Shown here: in pieces, positions 24,185 to 31,627 of the stretch
How the letters are laid out: the number at the start of each line of letters is the position of its first letter
How positions within the stretch are numbered: the stretch's first letter is position 1
Assembly: GCA_021847015.1 (NCBI GenBank)
Contig: JAJZVW010000030.1
Location: forward strand, 1 to 38,005
DNA length: 38,005 nucleotides
Reading direction: 5' to 3'
Source: Pseudomonadota bacterium
GTDB lineage: Bacteria > Pseudomonadota > Alphaproteobacteria > Rhodospirillales > Magnetospirillaceae
Position numbers and translations under genes: made by a program
Notes under the pieces: model-generated
What the model saw: the letters and a program-made list of their open reading frames with translations, nothing else
Database searches by the model: none
Told to the model about the DNA's origin: nothing

Positions 24185-25069
24185 ATGGACAGCACGCCAC
24201 TTCCGGCCGCCAACGACACGGGGATTTTCGTGGTCTACGCACCGGCGGAGCAGACCGCGCCGCTGGTGTTCGCATCCCCGCATTCCGGGCGCGATTATCC
24301 CCCGGATTTCGTGGCGGCGTCCCGGCTCGATCCGGCCAGCCTGCGGCGTTCCGAGGACAGTTTCGTCGACGAGCTCTTCGCCTGCGCCCCGGTGTTCGGG
24401 GCGCCGTTGATCGCCGCGCAGTTTCCGCGCGCGTTCTGCGATCCCAACCGCGAGCCCTACGAACTCGACCCCCGGATGTTCGCCGGCCCGCTTCCGGTCC
24501 AGGCCAACACCCGCAGCCCCCGTGTGGCGGCCGGGCTGGGGACGATCGCCCGCGTCGTTGCCACAGGCGCGGAAATCTACGGCGGGAAGCTTCCCGTTGC
24601 CGAGATCGAACGGCGCGTCGGCCGCTATTACCGTCCCTATCATGACCGCCTGCGCCAGCTTGTGGATGCGACGTGCGAGCGGTTCGGCCGGTCCCTGCTG
24701 GTCGATTGCCATTCCATGCCCTCGGTCGGCGGACCGATGGACCGGGATCCCGGCTCGTCGCGCGTCGACGTGGTGTTGGGCGATTGCTATGGGCGGGCTT
24801 GTGCGCCAGATATCGTGCAGGCGGCCGAGGATACCTTCCGCAGCCTGGGCTACCGGGTCGTCCGCAACGCCCCCTATGCGGGCGGGTTCACCACCCGGCA
24901 TTACGGCCGGCCGGCCGGCGGCAGCCACGCTCTGCAAATCGAGCTGAACCGGGCGCTGTACATGGACGAGGCCACCCACGCCAAGACCGAGGGTTTTCAT
25001 CCTCTGGCGGCCCATCTGGAAACGGTCGTCGCCGCGTTGGCGGCGGTGTCGGCCGGGGCGGCGCCATGA
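24185..25069 (+). CDS. N-formylglutamate amidohydrolase family protein
   Basis: 294 residues. Family hallmarks of N-formylglutamate deformylases (HutG/FGase): FASPHSGRDYPPDF near 30-43 carrying a metal-ligand His, LRRSEDSFVDELF near 54-66, FCDPNREPYELDPRMF near 86-101, VDCHSMPSVGG near 177-187 and the closing GGSHALQIELNRALYMDE. These enzymes are metal-dependent hydrolases that release formate and glutamate in histidine breakdown. No other hut genes are nearby, so another N-acyl amino acid may be the substrate. ATG 24185 has a weak ribosome site; a GTG at 24155 is possible. The stop overlaps the GNAT start (ATGA), so the two are translationally coupled. Confidence 0.88.
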   Translation: MDSTPLPAANDTGIFVVYAPAEQTAPLVFASPHSGRDYPPDFVAASRLDPASLRRSEDSFVDELFACAPVFGAPLIAAQFPRAFCDPNREPYELDPRMFAGPLPVQANTRSPRVAAGLGTIARVVATGAEIYGGKLPVAEIERRVGRYYRPYHDRLRQLVDATCERFGRSLLVDCHSMPSVGGPMDRDPGSSRVDVVLGDCYGRACAPDIVQAAEDTFRSLGYRVVRNAPYAGGFTTRHYGRPAGGSHALQIELNRALYMDEATHAKTEGFHPLAAHLETVVAALAAVSAGAAP

Positions 25070-25665
25070 GCGTTCCGCTCTCCGCGCCCCTGTCCGTCGT
25101 CATCCGCGACGCCACCGAAGAGGACATGGCGGCGGTGCAGGCGATCTACGCCTTCTACGTCGCCCGCACCGCCGCCTCGTTCGAGGAGGAGCCTCCGAGC
25201 GTCGACGAAGTGATCCGCCGGCGCGCGGAGGTGCTGGAGCGCGGCCTGCCCTATCTGGTGGCGGAGGAACGGGGCGAAGTGCTGGGGTACACCTACGCCG
25301 GCCCCTGGCGCTCGCGTTCGGCCTATCGCTACACGGTCGAGGATTCCATATACGTCGCGCCCTTCGTCACCCGGCGGGGCATCGGCAAGGCCCTCCTGGG
25401 GCGGCTGATCGACCGCTGTGTCGCGCTCGGTTACCGGCAGATGATCGCGGTCATCGGCGATTCCGCCAACCAGGGATCGATCGGCCTGCACCGCGCGCTG
25501 GGCTTTCGCCAGGAAGGGGTGCTGCGCGGCGTCGGCCTGAAGTTCGGCCGCTGGGTCGACGTGGTCATCATGCACCGCGTATTGGGCGGCGACGACCGGC
25601 CCTTGCCCGACGGGGGCGTCGCGCCGCCGCTTCCCCCCATGCCGGGGAACGCGTCCTCCCGGTAG
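25066..25665 (+). CDS. GNAT N-acetyltransferase, phosphinothricin/methionine-sulfoximine acetyltransferase type
   Basis: 199 residues. Resembles the Pat/Bar/MddA group, which acetylates the amino group of phosphinothricin, methionine sulfoximine or methionine sulfone. Visible: VIRDATEEDMAAVQAIYAFY at 12-31, TAASFEEEPP, GYTYAGPWRSRSAYRYTVED at about 75-94, acetyl-CoA pyrophosphate loop VTRRGIGKALL near 103-113 and GFRQEGVLRGVGLKFGRW near 147-164. The last 25 residues are Pro/Gly-rich and variable. It starts within the stop of the amidohydrolase gene, so the pair may handle an amino-acid derivative: one deacylates, the other acetylates. Confidence 0.87.
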   Translation: MSVPLSAPLSVVIRDATEEDMAAVQAIYAFYVARTAASFEEEPPSVDEVIRRRAEVLERGLPYLVAEERGEVLGYTYAGPWRSRSAYRYTVEDSIYVAPFVTRRGIGKALLGRLIDRCVALGYRQMIAVIGDSANQGSIGLHRALGFRQEGVLRGVGLKFGRWVDVVIMHRVLGGDDRPLPDGGVAPPLPPMPGNASSR

Positions 25666-25748
25666 CATGGGCGTCGCGCCCGACCGACGTGACCACCGAA
25701 AGTATAGATTCTTCCAGTCTCTCCGGGCGGGCTCCCGTTTATCCCCTA

Positions 25749-25806
25749 TGCGTAAGCACACGTGTGCGTAAGTCACCACTTGTGTAATTTAATGTTATTG
25801 TAATAA
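25749..25806 (+). promoter_or_regulatory. Candidate promoter/operator upstream of the 139-residue protein
   Basis: TGCGTAAG occurs twice, 16 bp apart (25749-25756 and 25765-25772), around a perfect 12-bp palindrome GCACACGTGTGC (25756-25767). An AT-rich tract follows with TTGTGT at 25780-25785 and TAATAA at 25801-25806. TTGTGCGTAG recurs near 25810. Together this looks like a regulated promoter for the gene starting at 25845; the boxes are weak matches. Confidence 0.45.
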
Positions 25807-25844
25807 AGAAGTTGTGCGTAGAGTGTCGGCGGATGAGGGGTGAG

Positions 25845-26264
25845 ATGACGGTTTGGACGGCACGGGGCAGTAGGCTTGATATCGAAGTGGCGGTCGCCCT
25901 GGAAATCGCCACCTTGCGCCTCAAGAGTGCGGAACGCCAGTGCGAGCGCCAGGACGCCCTGGCCTACAGCGCGCAGCTTTGGCGGATCATCAGCCGTTTT
26001 GCGTCCATGGCGCCCGTGGGCGAGCTTGGTGAACGCCTGATGGCCAGTGCCGATATCATTGCCGGTTCGATCGACCCCGATGTTTTCGTCCGCCACAACA
26101 CCGCCCATGCGCAGATGCTTGGCGGTCGGGCCGCCACCAACGGCGCGCTGCGCCGGTTGCTGGACGATTGGAACCGCCACCGCGGCGCGACGATGGGCGC
26201 CGATTTCGCCTCCTGGATTCTCGACCGCCTGGACGACAGGGTGGCGTCGCTGTCGTTCGGCTGA
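25845..26264 (+). CDS. Hypothetical helical protein
   Basis: 139 residues, soluble and predicted mostly alpha-helical. The stretch ALEIATLRLKSAERQCERQD followed by ALAYSAQLWRIISRFASM faintly recalls FlaF flagellin-regulator proteins (which also have an A-L-x-x-N-x-x-L-W pattern), but the match is too slight for a name. The ATG at 25845 is preceded by GAGGGGTGAG; an in-frame ATG at 25833 is an alternative. The upstream region carries a conspicuous repeat/palindrome. Stands alone on the plus strand. Function unknown. Confidence 0.6.
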   Translation: MTVWTARGSRLDIEVAVALEIATLRLKSAERQCERQDALAYSAQLWRIISRFASMAPVGELGERLMASADIIAGSIDPDVFVRHNTAHAQMLGGRAATNGALRRLLDDWNRHRGATMGADFASWILDRLDDRVASLSFG

Positions 26265-26358
26265 CGGTGTCCCCGCTTTTCACTCGACTCGCAGGCCCCT
26301 CCCGGTTTATCGGGATCACCTCCCATAGCGTGTGGCGATCCGTGACCGGAGGGAAGAG

Positions 26359-26958
26359 ATGTCCAGTTTCTGGGATAGTCGTTTCGGCGTCGACGAGTAC
26401 GTGTACGGCACCGAGCCCAACGCTTTTCTTGTCGCTCAGGCCGGCGGGCTCGTCCCCGGCGGGCGCGTGCTGGTGCCCGGGGACGGGGAGGGGCGGAACG
26501 GCGTCTGGCTTGCCGGCCGCGGCATGGCCGTCCATTCGGTGGATTCGTCCCGCGCGGGCCTAGCCAAGATCGAGCGGCTTGCGCGCGAGCGGAAGGTGGC
26601 CGTCGAAACCGAATGGGCCGATCTCCTGGCGTGGGATTGGCCGAAGGGCGCGTATGACGCCGTGGCCTCGATCTTCCTGCATTTCCCTTCCGCCGAACGT
26701 CCCCGAATCCACGCCGCCATGCTGGACGCGCTGAAACCGGGCGGGCTGATCGTGCTGGAAGGCTTCCGGCCGGAGCAGCTCGGCTACGACAGCGGCGGGC
26801 CCAAGGATGCCGATCTGCTCGTTTCCACGGCCGATCTCGCCAAGGATTTCGAGGCGGCGGACATCCTGCTGCTGGAGGAATGCCAGGCCGAACTGGACGA
26901 AGGCCCCTTCCACCGGGGCCCGGCGGCCATCGTGCGCATGGTCGCCCGCCGCCGCTGA
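26359..26958 (+). CDS. Class I SAM-dependent methyltransferase (TehB/thiopurine-like)
   Basis: 199 residues. The N-terminal SSFWDSRFGVDEYVYGTEPN is typical of the small TehB/thiopurine-methyltransferase-like group, followed by SAM-binding motif I VLVPGDGEGRNGVWLA near 38-53, the acidic strand 2 (VHSVDSS), and the post-core LKPGGLIVLEGF. Such proteins often methylate toxic small thiols or metalloids such as tellurite and selenite; the substrate is not decided here. A strong ribosome site GGAGGGAAGAG precedes the ATG. It is followed by a hairpin that belongs mainly to the minus-strand sRNA. Confidence 0.82.
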   Translation: MSSFWDSRFGVDEYVYGTEPNAFLVAQAGGLVPGGRVLVPGDGEGRNGVWLAGRGMAVHSVDSSRAGLAKIERLARERKVAVETEWADLLAWDWPKGAYDAVASIFLHFPSAERPRIHAAMLDALKPGGLIVLEGFRPEQLGYDSGGPKDADLLVSTADLAKDFEAADILLLEECQAELDEGPFHRGPAAIVRMVARRR

Positions 26959-26993
26959 ACAGCGGAGATGGTGAAAACGGCGGGATTCCGCCG

Positions 26994-27087
26994 AAAAAAA
27001 GCCCCCGCCGAAGCGGGGGCTCGAGTCTAGGGAGGAAACGTCCAAGAAAGGCAACAAGTGGACCGTCACGGGACGTCCGTTTGCTGC
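26994..27087 (-). ncRNA. suhB/mmgR (alpha-r8)-like small RNA
   Basis: A minus-strand transcript of roughly 93 nt. Its 5' part can form the hairpin GGACGTC-CCGT-GACGGTCC (about 27060-27080). A single-stranded linker follows, carrying CTTGTTGCC, CTTGGACG and the anti-Shine-Dalgarno stretch TTTCCTCCCTAG. It ends in a perfect terminator: stem AGCCCCCGC/GCGGGGGCT (27000-27008 with 27013-27021), loop TTCG on the minus strand, then seven T. From memory, this two-hairpin plan with an unpaired UUUCCUCCCU core matches the alphaproteobacterial suhB/MmgR family, whose Sinorhizobium member limits polyhydroxybutyrate accumulation. The exposed CCUCC should pair with ribosome sites of target mRNAs, with Hfq. 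Ends are inferred from the promoter and terminator. Confidence 0.75.
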
Positions 27088-27092
27088 ACTGC

Positions 27093-27123
27093 AATATATA
27101 CGGTCCGGTTTTCGGCGATGCAA
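27093..27123 (-). promoter_or_regulatory. Promoter of the small RNA
   Basis: On the minus strand TTGCAT (27123-27118) and TATATA (27100-27095) are separated by exactly 17 nt; TATATT two bases further on is an alternative -10. Transcription would start near 27087, just before the first hairpin of the sRNA. Confidence 0.6.
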
Positions 27124-27289
27124 GGGAAAACGCATTCCGAAAGTTTAGAATTTCCCTATGGGACGTGGGTTCATTCCGGACGGAATGGATGGCCGGCTAT
27201 CGGTGGGGCGACGGAACGCCGTAGCGGCGCCTTTGGCATGAGGCGTGCAGCGTGGCCAGCGACGGTCATGCGGAAAAGGCGCGCGTGCG

Positions 27290-28087
27290 ATGGCGGCGAA
27301 GCGGCTGGCGAGGATTGCGGGATTGGTTGCCCTGGCGGCCTTGGCGATGGCCGGTGCCGCCTCGGCCGCGCTTCCCGTTCTGGCGCCCGAGTCGCTGTGC
27401 TCGGCCGAGACCGGCCGCTACGAAAGCCGCTACGGCATCCCCCCGCAACTCCTCGACGCCATCTCCATTGTCGAATCCGGCCGTTGGGACGACGTGCGCC
27501 GGGCAACGATTGCCTGGCCCTGGACGGTCACCGCTGCCGGACAGGGAAAATATTTCCCCACCAAGGCCGATGCCGTGGCCGAGGTGAAGCGCCTGCGGGC
27601 CGCTGGGGTGAGGAACATCGACGTCGGCTGCATGCAGGTGAATCTGCAATACCATCCCGACGCTTTTTCCAGCCTTGAGGAAGCCTTCGATCCCGCCGCC
27701 AACGTCGCCTATGCGGCCCGCTTCCTGAAGGGATTGTTCCAGGCCACCAACCATTGGCCCACGGCGGCGTCCTATTATCATTCCCAGACACCCAAGCTGG
27801 CCGCCGAATATCGGGACAGGCTCATGAAGGTGTGGTCGGGCGCTTCGGGCCGGACGGAGCTCGCTTCCGCGGTTTCCCCGCGGTCGACTCTCGACCCGCT
27901 GCGGAGGCCGGCCAGGGATGCGGTCGCTGGCCACACCTCGCCATCATCGGACGATGTCGCGGGCCGCGAGGAAGCCCGCCGCATCGCCGACGCCTACCGC
28001 CAGGCGCGTCTGGCCGAATATCGCCTTCGCCGGGCGCGGATGGTGGAAACCCGCCGCGCCCTGGGCCTGTCTCTCAACGGCTATTGA
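27290..28087 (+). CDS. Lytic transglycosylase-like protein (SLT domain), exported
   Basis: 265 residues. A signal peptide (about 1-26, MAAKRLARIAGLVALAALAM...SAA) is followed by an SLT/lysozyme-like domain. YGIPPQLLDAISIVESGRW at about 48-66 places the catalytic Glu62; NIDVGCMQVNLQYHPDAF near 110-127 is the G-x-M-Q-x-N motif; ANVAYAARFLKGLF and AASYYHSQTPKLAAEYRDRL complete the domain. It should cleave peptidoglycan glycan strands to 1,6-anhydro-muropeptides. The C-terminal about 75 residues are charged, probably disordered. ATG 27290 is weakly supported by GGAAAAGG. Only 30 nt separate it from otsB on the same strand. Confidence 0.85.
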   Translation: MAAKRLARIAGLVALAALAMAGAASAALPVLAPESLCSAETGRYESRYGIPPQLLDAISIVESGRWDDVRRATIAWPWTVTAAGQGKYFPTKADAVAEVKRLRAAGVRNIDVGCMQVNLQYHPDAFSSLEEAFDPAANVAYAARFLKGLFQATNHWPTAASYYHSQTPKLAAEYRDRLMKVWSGASGRTELASAVSPRSTLDPLRRPARDAVAGHTSPSSDDVAGREEARRIADAYRQARLAEYRLRRARMVETRRALGLSLNGY

Positions 28088-28117
28088 CCGGCCGGGCCGC
28101 CGGTCCACCTTTGCCCC

Positions 28118-28873
28118 ATGCGCCATCCCATGCCCCCGCCGCCGTCACCCGCTTCCGACTGGGCCTGGTTCCTCGATGTGGACGGGACTTTGATCGACAT
28201 CGCACCGACCCCCTCGGCCATCCATATTCCGCCCGCCATGCCGGGGTTGCTGTCGGCGCTGGCATTCCGCTTCGGCGGGGCGGTCGCCCTGGTTTCGGGG
28301 CGCACCCTGGACAATATCCGCATGCTTGTCGCACCGTTCCGGCCGCCGGCCGCCGGCATGCACGGCCTGGAACGGGTGACCGCCGGCGGTGTGGTGATCC
28401 GCCCGTCCGAGGCCAGTGGTCTGGACGACATCCGCGACCGCCTGCGGATCTTCGCCACGGCGCACGAGGGGGTCATCATCGAGGACAAGGGCCTCACCCT
28501 GGCGCTGCATTATCGGCTGGCGCCGGCCTGCGAGGATTCCGCCCGCCGCGCCGTCGAGGACAGCGTGTCCCGCCACCCGGCCTTTCGCATGCTGGCCGGC
28601 AAGATGGTGTTCGAGATCGCGCCGGCCGGCTGCGACAAGGGCACGGCGGTGCGGGCGTTCATGGATGAGCCGCCGTTTGCCGGGCGCATTCCGGTTTTCG
28701 TCGGCGACGACGTTACCGACGAGCACGGTTTCGCCGCGGTAAACGACATGGGCGGGGTTTCGATCCTGGTGGGCGAGGAGCGCGCCACGGCCGCACGGTT
28801 CCGCCTGGCCGATGTGGGGGCCTGTCAGGCGTGGTTGGCGGAGGCTGCCGGGACCGCCTGGGGTGGGCGGTGA
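28118..28873 (+). CDS. otsB: Trehalose-6-phosphate phosphatase
   Basis: 251 residues, a HAD-superfamily enzyme that removes phosphate from trehalose 6-phosphate. HAD motif 1 is WFLDVDGTLIDIAP with Asp20/Asp22; motif 2 is VALVSGRTLDNI; the cap has GMHGLERV and LALHYRLAP; motif 3/4 are DKGTAVRAF and VFVGDDVTDEHGF. No otsA (trehalose-6-phosphate synthase) is in the window. The ATG at 28118 has no clear ribosome site and may be translated by coupling from the transglycosylase gene 30 nt upstream. It ends 3 nt before the convergent TPR lipoprotein gene. Confidence 0.9.
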   Translation: MRHPMPPPPSPASDWAWFLDVDGTLIDIAPTPSAIHIPPAMPGLLSALAFRFGGAVALVSGRTLDNIRMLVAPFRPPAAGMHGLERVTAGGVVIRPSEASGLDDIRDRLRIFATAHEGVIIEDKGLTLALHYRLAPACEDSARRAVEDSVSRHPAFRMLAGKMVFEIAPAGCDKGTAVRAFMDEPPFAGRIPVFVGDDVTDEHGFAAVNDMGGVSILVGEERATAARFRLADVGACQAWLAEAAGTAWGGR

Positions 28874-28876
28874 TCC

Positions 28877-29428
28877 TCAGATCGGGGTTCCGGCCACTTC
28901 GTCCTCCAGTTCTTCGGCCTGATCGCGGACGTCGTCGAGATAGGGGTTGATCTCGAGGGCCGCCCGGAAGGCTTCCAGGGCGGCCTTCTTGTCGTCGAGC
29001 GCCAGCATGACCTGTCCCAGGGCGGCCAGGGCGCCGAAATGGCGGGGTTCCAGGATCAGCACATGTTCGATGTCGCTTACGGCGTCCGTGTATTCGTCCC
29101 GCAGATAATGAACCATCGCCCGCTGGTCCCAGCCTTCGACGAAACCAGGATCGGCGGCGACCACCTTGTCGAGGGTATCCAGCGCCTGATCGTAATCCCC
29201 GGCATGAATGGCGGTGGCGGCCTGCTCCATCTGGCGGTCGACGTTGTCGCGGCCCGAATGCGCCCATGCATGGCGGATCGTCACCTCCAGCATTTCCGCC
29301 TCGGAGCGGTCATGGGTGGTCCTGAGCCGCAGGAACAGGGCGTCCATCTGGGGACGGGACGGTTCAGAGGGGCCCGATGCGCAGCCCACGGAAGCGCTCA
29401 ACGCCAGAGCCAGCATCAGGCGGGTCAT
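28877..29428 (-). CDS. TPR-repeat lipoprotein
   Basis: 183 residues from ATG 29428. The signal sequence MTRLMLALALSASVGC ends in a lipobox-like SVGC (Cys16). Three tetratricopeptide repeats follow at about 70-175: GDYDQALDTLDKVVAADPGF, DEYTDAVSDIEHVLILEPRH and DDKKAALEAFRAALEINPYL. Such envelope TPR proteins act as scaffolds (NlpI-like). In-frame ATGs at 29440 and 29449 would lengthen the N-terminus; none of the three has a strong ribosome site. Converges on otsB. Confidence 0.82.
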   Translation of the reverse strand: MTRLMLALALSASVGCASGPSEPSRPQMDALFLRLRTTHDRSEAEMLEVTIRHAWAHSGRDNVDRQMEQAATAIHAGDYDQALDTLDKVVAADPGFVEGWDQRAMVHYLRDEYTDAVSDIEHVLILEPRHFGALAALGQVMLALDDKKAALEAFRAALEINPYLDDVRDQAEELEDEVAGTPI

Positions 29429-29574
29429 GATCCCAGGCATGAGCCGCATATGGGGACGGCAGGGGGGGGCGCCAAGCGCGCCTATGCCTGGCCGCTGCTT
29501 GCGTAGTGGGCGGGAGACCGAAGGTGGTGCCGGTCCGGGGAAGATGGGATGCGGAGGCGACGGCGCGGGTGCCG

Positions 29575-29612
29575 AAAAAGCGAAACCGCGCCGGCCGTGA
29601 GGCGGGCGCGGT
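29575..29612 (-). terminator. Probable terminator of rpmJ
   Basis: On the minus strand the stem ACCGCGCC/GGCGCGGT (8 bp, 12-nt loop; 29605-29612 with 29585-29592) is followed by TTTCG and then five T (29575-29579). It lies about 30 nt after the rpmJ stop. Nothing else is seen in the 29429-29642 gap. Confidence 0.55.
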
Positions 29613-29642
29613 CCATACCGGACGCGAAGGCCGGGGCGGCGA

Positions 29643-29768
29643 TCAGCCCTGGCGGGCCTTGAACCGCGGATTGGTCTTGTTGATGACGTAGACGCGACCC
29701 TTGCGGCGGACGATGCGGCAGTTCTTGTCGCGCAGCTTGGCCGACTTCAGCGAATTACGAATCTTCAT
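29643..29768 (-). CDS. rpmJ: Ribosomal protein bL36, long zinc-free form
   Basis: 41 residues, highly basic: [41 protein letters not shown]. This is the long alphaproteobacterial form of bL36 in the large ribosomal subunit. Only one (Cys17) of the four zinc-ligand positions of the 38-residue form remains; the others read Arg/Asp, Asn30 and Phe36, so it should not bind zinc. ATG 29768 follows AAGGAAGACGG. It is a single-gene unit outside any ribosomal operon, which is usual for this form. Confidence 0.97.
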
Positions 29769-30023
29769 TTGTCCGTCTTCCTTGCGCTTGGTCGCCGTCG
29801 ATGGAACCCAGCAATCATTCCGGGGGTGCGCGACCCGAGGCCGGGAAAATACGGAAGACCGGGGGACGCTGTCAACCCGCCGATGGGATTCCGGCGCACA
29901 TTTCCACGCCCGTCGGGAAATGTTGGCCCGCCAGCCGGCCTCGCCTGCCAGGCGCGCGGGCCATGCGCGGTGCCGCACCGGTTCGGCACGACCTGCGCCC
30001 GCGCCGGCCGACGGGAGGGTAAG

Positions 30024-30443
30024 TCAGCTCCGGTCCTGCGCTGCGGTTTTCCGCGCGGCTATGTAACGAACGTAATCGGCGTCCGTACCGAGGATGTGGC
30101 CGAGAAGCCAATCAAGGACGAACCCGCGCGCCTTGATGGCCGAGTGGAGGGGGTTTTCAGTGAGTACGCTTTCGCGCAAGGCGGCGACTTTCGCGATGAA
30201 ATCCTCATGCGTCGCAACATGGGCGTCCAAATGCGGATAGCCCCAAGAGCGCATCAGCGCTTCCTCCTGGGCGAAATGGTAGGCGATGTATGATTCCAGC
30301 GCTCCCAGCACGTCGCCGATGCATTCGGCGGCCATCTCCTGATTGATGTTGATGTCGAGCTGATTGACCAGGGCGAACAGCATCAGATGCTGCGAATCCA
30401 TCTCCTTTTCACCGATGCGATAGGCGGATTCCCAAACGAGCAT
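30024..30443 (-). CDS. Bacteriohemerythrin (non-heme diiron O2-binding protein)
   Basis: 139 residues, a four-helix hemerythrin domain. The diiron ligands are in place: His19 (SQHLMLF), His56 and Glu60 (YHFAQEEALM), His75 and His79 (HVATHED), His116 (LLGHILGTD) and Asp121. Binds O2 reversibly in the cytoplasm, for O2 storage, delivery or sensing; common in microaerophilic motile alphaproteobacteria. The start at 30443 has a striking ribosome site GGGGGGAGGAGGAA. Single-gene unit. An antisense long frame across it is not credible. Confidence 0.93.
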   Translation of the reverse strand: MLVWESAYRIGEKEMDSQHLMLFALVNQLDININQEMAAECIGDVLGALESYIAYHFAQEEALMRSWGYPHLDAHVATHEDFIAKVAALRESVLTENPLHSAIKARGFVLDWLLGHILGTDADYVRYIAARKTAAQDRS

Positions 30444-30600
30444 TTCCTCCTCCCCCCAGAAAAAAGGCCGTCGCACCTGTGGTGGGACAGCCTAAGATCG
30501 AATCTTAACTTGGGCTCTCGGTTCCGTCAAACGCTTCCCCCCGACGGCCACGGCTCCGAACTCAGACAACCGAATCCTTAATGTGCCCCTGAATGATGGT

Positions 30601-30693
30601 GTCATCCCGAGCGGAGCGAGGGATCTTTCGGGCACAAACGGCAGCCGCCAACGGCTGAAGGATCCCTCGTCGCGATCGCTCCTTCGGGATGAC
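30601..30693. repeat. MITE-like palindromic element, copy 2 (core only)
   Basis: A 93-bp inverted repeat bounded by GTCATCCCGA (30601-30610) and TCGGGATGAC (30684-30693), with inner arms GAGGGATCTTTC and GAAGGATCCCTC. It shares this core with the elements at 20211 and 37789 but lacks their outer AGCGGTTCTCATTATGC arms, so it is a related but different subtype. It lies in the 341-nt gap between the hemerythrin and S49 peptidase genes; no gene is seen there. Confidence 0.8.
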
Positions 30694-30784
30694 AGGGGAA
30701 TAACGATACCATTAAGCGAATCGAAACCTGAGGTCGAAGCCCTGCCCTGACGGCCACGGGGAGAGCGTCTTCCGGGCGAAGCCG

Positions 30785-31627
30785 TCACAGGCCCCAGTGC
30801 GCCCGCGCCAAGCGTTCTTCCAGGGCCGTCAGGATGGCGGCGGCGGTGCCGGCCTGGTCGAGGCCGAACCGGCGGCGCAGCCAGGAACGGCGTTCGCCGA
30901 TCATGCGCAGGCGCACCGTTTCGCCGTAGCGGGCGCGCATGACGGAGCGGAGGTCGCCGATGCCGTCGATCAGTCCCAGTCCGAGCGCCTGTTTGCCGGT
31001 CCACACATCGCCGTTGAACAGCTCGTCCTCGCCGGCGGCCAACCGATCCTGCCGGCGGGAGCGCACCCACGCCTTGAAGCTTTCATGGATGTCGGATTGA
31101 AGGGCCTTCAGCCGCGCCACGTCGTCCGGCTTCTCCGGCAGGAACGGGTCGAGCATGCGCTTGCGTTCGCCGCTGGTGTGGAGACGGCGCTCGATCCCCA
31201 GCCGCCCGATCGCCTCCTGCAAGCCGAAGCCGGCCGAAACCACGCCGACGGAACCGATGATCGACGTCTCGTCGGCGAAGATTTCGTCGGCCGCCGCCGC
31301 CAGCCAGTAGCCGCCGGACGCGGCGACATCCTCGACGAACGCGACGACCGGCACCGGCTTCTCGGCCGCGTGCTGGCGCAGGCGCCGGCCGATAAGCGCC
31401 GATTGCGCCGCCGATCCCCCGGGGGAATTGATCACCAAGGCCACCGCCGCCAGCCGCCGCGGCCGGAAAGCCGCTTCCAGCATGGGGGCCAGGTTGGCGA
31501 TGTTGAGGGTGCCCCGCATGAAGCCGCCCCCGGCGGCGATCAGCCCGCTCATGCGCACGACCGACACCAGCGGAGGCGGGCTGGTGACGCGTTCGACGGC
31601 GGCTTCGATCAGTTCGGCGATGTCCAT
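30785..31627 (-). CDS. S49 family serine peptidase (SppA/SohB-like)
   Basis: 280 residues. Ser/Lys-dyad peptidase of the ClpP/crotonase fold: VINSPGGSAAQSALIGRRL near 65-83, then the nucleophile motif EDVAASGGYWLAAAADEIFA with Ser104, DETSIIGSVGVVSAGFGL near 119-136, and the general base expected at Lys156 in TSGERKRMLDPF. Family members degrade cleaved signal peptides or misfolded membrane proteins. No N-terminal membrane helix or signal is visible, so unlike E. coli SppA it looks cytoplasmic or peripheral. Divergent from the aminotransferase gene across 102 nt. The frame stays open far upstream over the aminotransferase, but that part is antisense. Confidence 0.88.
   Translation of the reverse strand: MDIAELIEAAVERVTSPPPLVSVVRMSGLIAAGGGFMRGTLNIANLAPMLEAAFRPRRLAAVALVINSPGGSAAQSALIGRRLRQHAAEKPVPVVAFVEDVAASGGYWLAAAADEIFADETSIIGSVGVVSAGFGLQEAIGRLGIERRLHTSGERKRMLDPFLPEKPDDVARLKALQSDIHESFKAWVRSRRQDRLAAGEDELFNGDVWTGKQALGLGLIDGIGDLRSVMRARYGETVRLRMIGERRSWLRRRFGLDQAGTAAAILTALEERLARAHWGL

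Noticed and set aside
24185..25069. Histidine utilisation (hut) operon
   Set aside because: The amidohydrolase family fits HutG, but no hutH, hutU, hutI or hutF is adjacent, so a hut name was not given.
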